Source of the DNA: Tanypteryx hageni
Taxonomy: Eukaryota; Arthropoda; Insecta; Odonata; Petaluridae
DNA: 64,000 nucleotides
Assembly: GCA_028673005.1 (NCBI GenBank)
Contig: CM054116.1
Coordinates: 74,798,838-74,862,837 of the forward strand
Direction: 5' to 3'
Of the stretch, positions 57,312 through 64,000 are shown piece by piece. Below the pieces are notes generated by a model that had not been told where the DNA came from, searched no databases, and saw nothing but the letters and a program-made list of their open reading frames with translations. The first letter of the stretch is position 1. Each line of letters opens with the position of its first letter. The translations under genes and the position numbers were made by a program.

Positions 57312-58339
57312 ATGGCTGCTCCGAGGACTCCTGTTTCCTCCTTCTTGCGCGACGCTGGTTGCGAGGCCACGAGGTCTCGGATCACGGAGCTGGAGAGGGT
57401 GCTTGCGGACCTCCTTCAGAGGGTGGAAAGGTCGGAGGCAGCCTTGGAGCGTGGGGGGGGGGGGAGGGGTGCGGGTTCTTTCCTGAGAGCAAACCGCGCC
57501 AAAATGGCGGCTCGGGTTCGCCTGGGTGCGGAAGCCGGCAGAGCGATCGGGGAGGCTCCTGGCTCCTTTTCGCGGGTCAAGGGTCCTCCGGTCCAGAAGC
57601 CCGATGAGTGGTGTCCACTCGGGGGGATCGTGGGGTGGTGCTGCGGAGGCAGGGAGTTGGGAACGCTTCGGTGGACCCTCTTCCTGTTAGTAATCGGTTT
57701 GCGGTGTTATCAGAGGACGACTCCACTGCCGTTACGCCCGCACCCGCTCCCGTCTCCTCGGTAGGGACCGGGCCCAAGGGGAGCTCGGGGGGAAAAAGGG
57801 GGCTGTTAGTGATAGGGAGCTCCAACGTCCGGCGTGTGGTAGCGCCTTTACTGTCGAGGGCCCGCCGGGAGGGAGTTCATGAGCGGGAGTTCTCCAGGTG
57901 TACACCAGGAGGTTCGGTGCCCCAGGTGACGAAGGAGTTCAGGGCGTCGGTATTGGGCACGGGTTGCTCCTCGCTGCGGGTGGTGGCCCATATTGGCACT
58001 AACGACGCTTCGAAGCGCGGGTCCGAGGAGGTTTTAAGTTCTTTTAAGGACTTGGCCACTGAGGTTGCTCGTGTCCGAGAGGAGTCGGGTGCGGATGTGC
58101 AGCTTACTATCTGTAGAATTGTTCCTCGGACGGACTGCGGTGCTGTGGTTTGGAGCCGAGTGGTCGGGCTGAACCGTAGGCTGTGAAACTTCTGTAGGGA
58201 CAATGGAGTGGACTTCGTTGACCTGAGGCCGGTCCTGAACTCATGTAGTGCATCCCTAAACGGTTCTGGTGTGCACTACACTGCCGAGGCTGCGGAGGCG
58301 GTAGCGCGTAGGGTGTTCGAGCATGCTAGGGCTTTTTAG
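57312..58339 (+). pseudogene. LINE ORF1 with coiled-coil segment and SGNH esterase domain
   Basis: It starts MAAPRTPVSSFLRDAGCEAT. A heptad-rich stretch, SRITELERVLADLLQRVERS, suggests a short coiled coil. After one frame change near 57600-57700 it carries an SGNH-hydrolase-like domain: LLVIGSSNVRR with the nucleophile serine, HIGTNDASK with the oxyanion Asn (GTND at 57995-58006), and SGVHYTAEAA with the catalytic His (58274-58276). This esterase domain is known in ORF1 of several CR1 and L2 LINEs. A TGA at 58184-58186 interrupts the frame where CGA would fit; a CpG-to-TpG change explains it. The end is TAG at 58337-58339. A G run near 57451-57461 lies in the linker. Confidence 0.82.
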
Positions 58340-61199
58340 GTTAGATATAAGTAATGGTAATTATTCACCAAGCGTTGAGAGGCACGTCAATAGTAGTAAT
58401 ACGTCCGACCGTCATACCACTATAAACGCGATGTTAATTAACAGTAGAATACATTCTGAGCGTAGAAATAGTCGGCCTAATAGGGAGGAGAAGGAGGCAG
58501 TAAATAATAATAATAATTCAGTAGCGCGCGAGGCATCGTTACGTAGTAATAGCGATAAACTAAAAATCATCATGGTTAACTGTCGCAGCATTCGCAGGAA
58601 GGAGGCCGAACTTCAACATCTTATTCGTAGTCTGCGTGCTGACATAGTGATAGGTACAGAAAGTTGGCTAACTGCGGACATAGCCAGTCAGGAGATCTTT
58701 CCTCGTGACTATAGCGTTTTTAGAAAAGACCGATGTAGCCGGTCGGGAGGTGGAGTCTTTATAGCAGTTAGCAATAAATACGAAAGTTACCCAATACAGA
58801 TTAATGACGACGAGGCCGAAAGTGTTTGGTGTAGTGTAAATATATGCGCCTTTTATAGACCACCAAATGCGAGCGTGGAAAATATTTATTATCTAGAGAA
58901 ACAAGTGGTGACGCTAAGTTCGATTAATAAAGATAAAGCCATTATAATCGGGGCGATTTCAATCTTCCGTCAATTGATTGGAGGCAGAATTGCTTTTACC
59001 CCGGTGGTAGAAAGCGTGAATCTTGCGAGGCTTTACTTGAAACTTTCGGCAAACACTCATTGTATCAGTTAGTGATATTTCCCACGAGATTTAATAATAT
59101 ATTAGATTTATTGGCTACTAATATTCCTGAGCGTATGAATAGGGTATCAATTTCTGAGGGAATAAGCGATCACAAGGCAGTGTACGTGGAGTTTCAGATA
59201 AACATTGATAAACAGGTTAAGGCCAAAAGAAAGCTTTATGTATTCGCCAAACCCGATTTCGCAAGATTTAGGTCTTTTCTGCGAAATAAATATACTAATT
59301 TTGCGAGGTAACAGATATTGCAGACGCGGAAGAATCCTGGTGCATGTTTAGAGAAATGATGCGAGAGTGTACAGATAAATTTATTCCAAACTAAATGAAG
59401 CGTGAAAATGCAGAACGGCATAGAAAACTCCACTCTCGCGTAAATAACACATCCTCAACAGCTACAATCGAACAAATTGCAACCTTAAGGCAGCAATACA
59501 AGGAGGCGCGCTCCATAACCAGATTGTCAATGCGTAATGCGTTTAACAATTACAAAAAGAAGGTTTTTACAGGATAACTTGAAAGAGAACCCGAAAGCAT
59601 TTTGGTCTTATGTCAAAGAAGTCCAAGGTAGAGGCCCCACTATTGCGTCACTGAGATCGGAAAAGGGAAATGTAGTTCACGATAGTGCGGAGAAAGCAAA
59701 CCTTTTAAATCAACACTATCAGAAAGCTTTTACTCCTAATGACGATGAATGTGAAACCACTAATCCTATGCATCAGGGTGACTCGACGGAAGATTTTATG
59801 TCCGGAGGAAATACCCGCGCGAGTATTGAAAGAGTTAGCTTATGAAATCGCGCCGTATATATTAAAGAAATCCATTGCGGAAGGTGTAGCTCCTAAAGAT
59901 TGGAAGATGGCACACGTTACGCCCATCCATAAGGGCGGCGACAAAGAGAACCCCGAAAATTATAGGCCAATTTCCCTAACTTCATTATCGTGCAAGATAC
60001 TTGAACACATAATCTTTAGCTCTGTAATGCGCTATTTAGATAGTCACTCATTGCTTAGCGGATGCCAACACGGATTCCGGAGAGGTAGATCATGCGAAAC
60101 GCAGCTCGGCTTGTTCGTGGATGATTTCTTGCGATGCGGAGAGAAAAATACTCAGATCGATGACATATTCATTGACTTCAGAAAAGCGTTTGATAAAGTA
60201 TCTCATAAGAAATTAATTGCAAAGTTAGGACAATATGTTATCAATCCGAAAGTTATCAGTTGGGTGATAGATTTCCTCTCGAATAGAGAACAGATAGTTG
60301 TCATCGATGGGAAATACTCGTCCCCCGTTAAAGTTGCGTCGGGTGTTCCTCAGGGAAGTGTATTAGGCCCTCTACTTTTATTAATCTATGTTAATGATAT
60401 CTGCTCGGTAGTTCGTAGTAAAATTAGACTTTTTGCCGATGATACCGTTCTATATAAAGAAATAAAAAATCAGGAGGACCATCAGTCACTGCGTGAAGAC
60501 TTAAGAGCCATTTCAGCGTGGTGCAAAGAATGCCAAATTTAAATTAATTACATTAAATATGACGCAGTTACGTTCTGGAAAAGTAAGAACATAGAAGTAG
60601 GTTTCGAGTATAAAATAGATGGAATAAATATTCAAGCAGCCGAGTATGTAAAATATTTAGGAGTAACCATTCGTCGAGATCTTTCATGGGGTATGCACAT
60701 TCGTCCAGTTATAGGCGCGGTCAACAAGAAACTGGCTTTCATAGGTAGAATATTACGGAACACTACAGAAAAAGTACGCGATACATGTTACTTATCACTG
60801 GTTAGACCAGAAGTGGAATATGCCTCATGCATATGGGATCCGTACGAGAAGGGACATATAATTCAATTAGAAAGAGTGCAGCGCAGAGCAGCCAGATTCG
60901 TAAAACAAAAGTACGAACAGAAGGAAAGCGTCACCTCTTTACTGAGCGATTTGAACTGGGTATCACTGGAGGACCGTAGATTGAACTCAAGTTTGAGACT
61001 TCTGGAGAAATATAGATCGGAATGGCTAAAATACGAGGTTGTAGGAATAATTGAAGCACCAACGTATATAGGTAGAAACGACGGTGATGATAAGATACGT
61101 GAGATCGATTGTAGGACGGAGCGTTATCTAGGCTCGTTCTTTCCGAGGACAATACGAGATCACAATAGAAAATTTCAACCTGCGATAGACAATCTTTAG
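58323..61199 (+). pseudogene. LINE ORF2: endonuclease and reverse transcriptase, frameshifted
   Basis: The endonuclease part (58323-59072) has MVNCRSIRRKEAELQHLI and GTESWL with the catalytic Glu (58659-58661). Its GDFN block near 58950 is split by a one-base loss. The next frame has DHKAVYVEF with the SDH catalytic pair (59165-59173). The reverse transcriptase frame, 59739-60542, has HVTPIHKGGDKENPENYRPI, FIDFRKAFDKVSHKKL, SGVPQGSVLGP and FADDTVLY (residues 232-239). A TAA at 60541 breaks the frame. The C-terminal frame, 60693-61199, has NKKLAFIGRILRN, RPEVEYASCIWDP and VQRRAARFVKQKY, typical of CR1/L2-type elements. At least four disruptions occur. Confidence 0.9.
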
Positions 61200-61273
61200 G
61201 TAGCATTGCATTGCATTGCACTCCCTGCCACCCACCAATTAGGTGAATTGCAGGGTAACATGTAGATGTAGAA

Positions 61274-64000
61274 ACTTTTATACCACCTTGTAATTTTTTG
61301 TTGGGGCTACATTTACAGATAATATGTTTACCTCGACAATTATCCGGATATTTCCATCCATGTTATAAACTCAGTTACGCTCACTTTTCGCTGTTAAAAC
61401 AGTAAAAATCTCACTTCATCTTAAACGTCCAGAATCTTGTTAAATCTTAAATCAAATTTATGTGGCATAATTGAATAACAATTAATTAATACAATTGACG
61501 AACAGTTATTTCTTGTCAATTTTTTATCACAGATTTTAAAATCAAGTCCATACTCCAGTAAATTATGATTTAGTGCCTGTTAATTTGAAAAGTCCAAGGG
61601 CTAACTAAGATAATAACCACCCATATATGTTTCTCATAAATCTCCCGCATCAAGGACCTCCATCCGTCATCTAATCAGGTAGATGGTCACCCAAGGACCA
61701 ATCCTGCGGTCCGAAGAATGTCCTGTAAACAAGGTAAACGAATACGAAGAGCTGGCAGTATAAGAAGACACATCCTCGCATCAGAGGGGAGAAGATGCGA
61801 CCGAGAGAGCGTGAGGCGAGAGGGGAGGATTTGTAGGCAATAGATTCCTATCTGTTGGGGGAGGAAATGGAGGGGCGCCGAGGTTTGATGGGGGCATGGG
61901 TCACTGGCCCTGAGGATATCCGGCGTTAGATCGCCTCTGGGAGAGGAATCCGGGGTCGAATTGGTCCAAAGAGGGATCCCGGGGAGAGGACTGCAAATCT
62001 CTCACTAGTACTATCGCTCTTGAACGACATCCAGCAACATTTATAGAAGCTCTCAAACAAGCAAAACAGGGACGTTTGGAATCGAGAAATTTTGAGTAAT
62101 ATATAACTACTTGTGGAACTACCCATCAAAATGACGGGTAGGCATGACTACAGAATTAAATTAAAATTTTCCATTTACCGTTTTTTTAGAATTCAAGTGC
62201 AATGCACATAATTTCGCTAAAACTCCTATGTTAACTGATTGTATTTTAAAACTTAAGCTAACGTTGCAAGGTAAACATATCGAAAGAAAAACAAAATTGC
62301 AAATGCTTATGATTGAAATTAAGGTATACAATTTGATGTATAATGTCATTCGCTAAAATAAAACGCGATTAAAATATTAGAATTGTACAATACTTACTAT
62401 TATTTATTAACTCCCACTTCCAACCTTTCGTGATTTCCATATCAAGATTTCGCTATACCAGATTAATATTTTTCGGTAGTCGGGGCGACGAAAAGGAACG
62501 AAGGAAGGAATAGCGCGGTTATTATAATAGATAGGTTACTATGACAACGCCGATCAGTTGGGCGACTATTTTTCGCCTTACACACGGCGATTGCAACTTT
62601 CAGATGGTCTCTGAAGTGCTATCTATTCATTTCTCACACTGACTGTATTATTACGGTTATCCGCTTCGCCGTAATAAAAAAAATATTCGGCAGTTCGTTT
62701 AAAATATTCGTGATAAAATGGGAGCTTTATGAACACTTAATAAGTGTATATATACAATATATCGCATGGTTTTTGTCTCTATACAATTAAAAGAAATATT
62801 TTAGTGATGTTGAAATACATGCGAACGAAGAAGACAAATGTCTATTTACATAAGCTCGTGGTTCTAACAGTGTCAACGATAAGGGGGGTTTACGACGATA
62901 AGCTAAATTGCGAGTTGGTAATATCAACTGAACATGACTAAGTAAATCAATAACAACTTAGTGATTGTAAATGAAGATATACAGTAATTGTTCCGCAGAG
63001 GTTATCGATTATCTTCCTTGTGTAGGCTCCCTGCGTTTAAATAGAATAAAAGACGAGGAGTAGCCTCGAAAATTAAAAAAAACAGTTGGTTCGACATGTC
63101 TTATAGTATATCGAGGATTTTATATTTTTTGGCGCCTGAAATACCCAGAAAAAATAAATTTCGAAATTCCATTGAAGGGTTAATGCGGAGAGAGTCGTAA
63201 ATTTACGGCCGAAGAGAAATCTTTCCATAATAACACGGATAAAAGAATGCCATTTGTTTAAGATCACATTTCGAAAACAGCTTCTCGCCGGACTTACTTA
63301 CTTTCGCCTTTTTCTTTTTTTCCCGATGTTTGCGTCCTTGCGGAAAAACCACTAAATTTCCCTCGCTCCAAAAAAACACAACGATAGGTTTCCGAAGCTT
63401 ATAACTTCTACGAAAGAGGTTCACCTTTTACTTCGCCAACCACATCCCGGGGATTCTCACGCAGAGAAGGCGCCAGGATGTCTTTTTTTATAGACCGATT
63501 TAGGGAAAAATCGTTCGAGTCTGATAGTGTTTTGTTTCGTATTTCGGTTTTTCTGCGTTTATCTCCATTTTCATCGCGATTCTGATATTTTTTCTCGGCG
63601 GAAATATTCGATGGAGGACCGTTTTTACGCTGTCGCTCGCGGCCTTGAAGACGGAAAGAAACCCTAATAAAAAACCACGAACCACCTGATCTGTGAAGTG
63701 TTCGCGAACGACGCCGCACATCCTGCAAAAAATTGTGAATTTCTTTTTTCCCACGAGCAGGATACAAGTTTCTTCCATGAAATCAAACTCTCTCTCTTGG
63801 AATGGTAAAAAGTTACCAAAATATAGGCTGTACCTGGCGAAGTTTCTGTATATATCTAGGCACGATTGATTTTTAAAATATTTTCAGTGATTGATCCTGT
63901 TTAATCGGCGGTAATTCACGACATCTATCGCCATTTCCTTCGTTTGTCGGATTTATCGGATTTCGACAAAATCGCTGTCTTCTTTTTCATGACTGCCTGC
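61274..64000. other. Intergenic DNA to the window end, no gene recognised
   Basis: AT-rich with a moderately GC-rich part at about 61640-62020 that looks different in composition but contains no recognisable protein or repeat ends. The frames at 63408-63778 on the - strand overlap each other and show no domains. Nothing else could be supported. Confidence 0.5.

Larger units (their letters stand above)
56760..61273 (+). mobile_element. CR1/L2-type LINE, nearly full length but decayed
   Basis: A non-LTR retrotransposon with a 5' untranslated region (start uncertain, between about 56760 and 56870). ORF1 is at 57312-58339 and ORF2, carrying an apurinic-like endonuclease and a reverse transcriptase, extends to 61199. 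It ends in a 3' region with (TTGCA)n repeats and ATGTAGATGTAGAA at 61260-61273, a microsatellite-like tail usual in the CR1/L2 group. There is no poly(A) and no evident target duplication. Frameshifts and stops in both ORFs indicate an old inactive copy. Placement within the group (CR1, L2, Daphne or Crack) was not attempted. Confidence 0.88.

Noticed and set aside
1..64000. CRISPR arrays, operons, ribosome binding sites or plasmid-like origins
   Set aside because: None seen; spliced genes and eukaryotic transposons make a prokaryotic reading untenable.

Overview
This is nuclear DNA of an intron-rich animal, most likely an arthropod and probably an insect. That placement is inferred from the mix of features: AT-rich non-coding DNA, an animal 1-Cys peroxiredoxin with a very long intron, and a CR1/L2-type LINE with hAT, Tigger/pogo, piggyBac and Helitron elements. 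I cannot name the species. There are no bacterial-style operons, rRNAs or CRISPR arrays.

Only two host genes are well supported. The first is the 3' part of a peroxiredoxin-6 gene on the + strand. It has three coding exons at 3766-3983, 15545-15617 and 17507-17635, joined by consensus GT..AG introns of about 11.6 kb and 1.9 kb, with a stop codon and an AATAAA signal near 17865. The exons that would carry the start codon and the peroxidatic cysteine are not in the window. The second is an intact tRNA-Leu(UAA) on the - strand at 52264-52346. No other host protein gene could be supported.

Most of the remaining structure is transposable elements, nearly all of them dead. From left to right they are: a foldback family that may be Penelope-like (about 4375, 9554, 10446, 10682 and 14113); a 135-bp SINE-like element with target duplications at 14635 and a second copy at 23135; small non-autonomous hAT-like elements (10866, 18375, 20891, 21475, 23348, 29288, 29636); a complete but decayed Tigger/pogo element (24297-27247) with a probable nested insertion; a piggyBac remnant (32878-34324); two minus-strand LINE-type 3' tails (35709, 36017); a small TIR element (39766-40054); a non-autonomous Helitron (41895-42492); a hAT of ZBED5-like type with an exact 8-bp target duplication (47683-50374), inserted in an older repeat whose empty counterpart lies near 6330-6705; a second hAT on the - strand with its own exact 8-bp duplication (53215-56535); and an almost complete CR1/L2-type LINE (about 56760-61273) whose ORF1 carries an SGNH esterase domain.

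The gene-free segments between these are AT-rich DNA broken by long purine- or pyrimidine-biased tracts, especially at 28-29 kb, 35-38 kb and 43 kb. Those tracts explain many of the open frames in these areas, which I do not regard as genes. I found no clear novel biological system. The most informative signals are the paralogous empty sites that record individual insertions, the foldback family that carries a short ORF fragment, and a perfect CGATA inverted repeat in the last peroxiredoxin intron.
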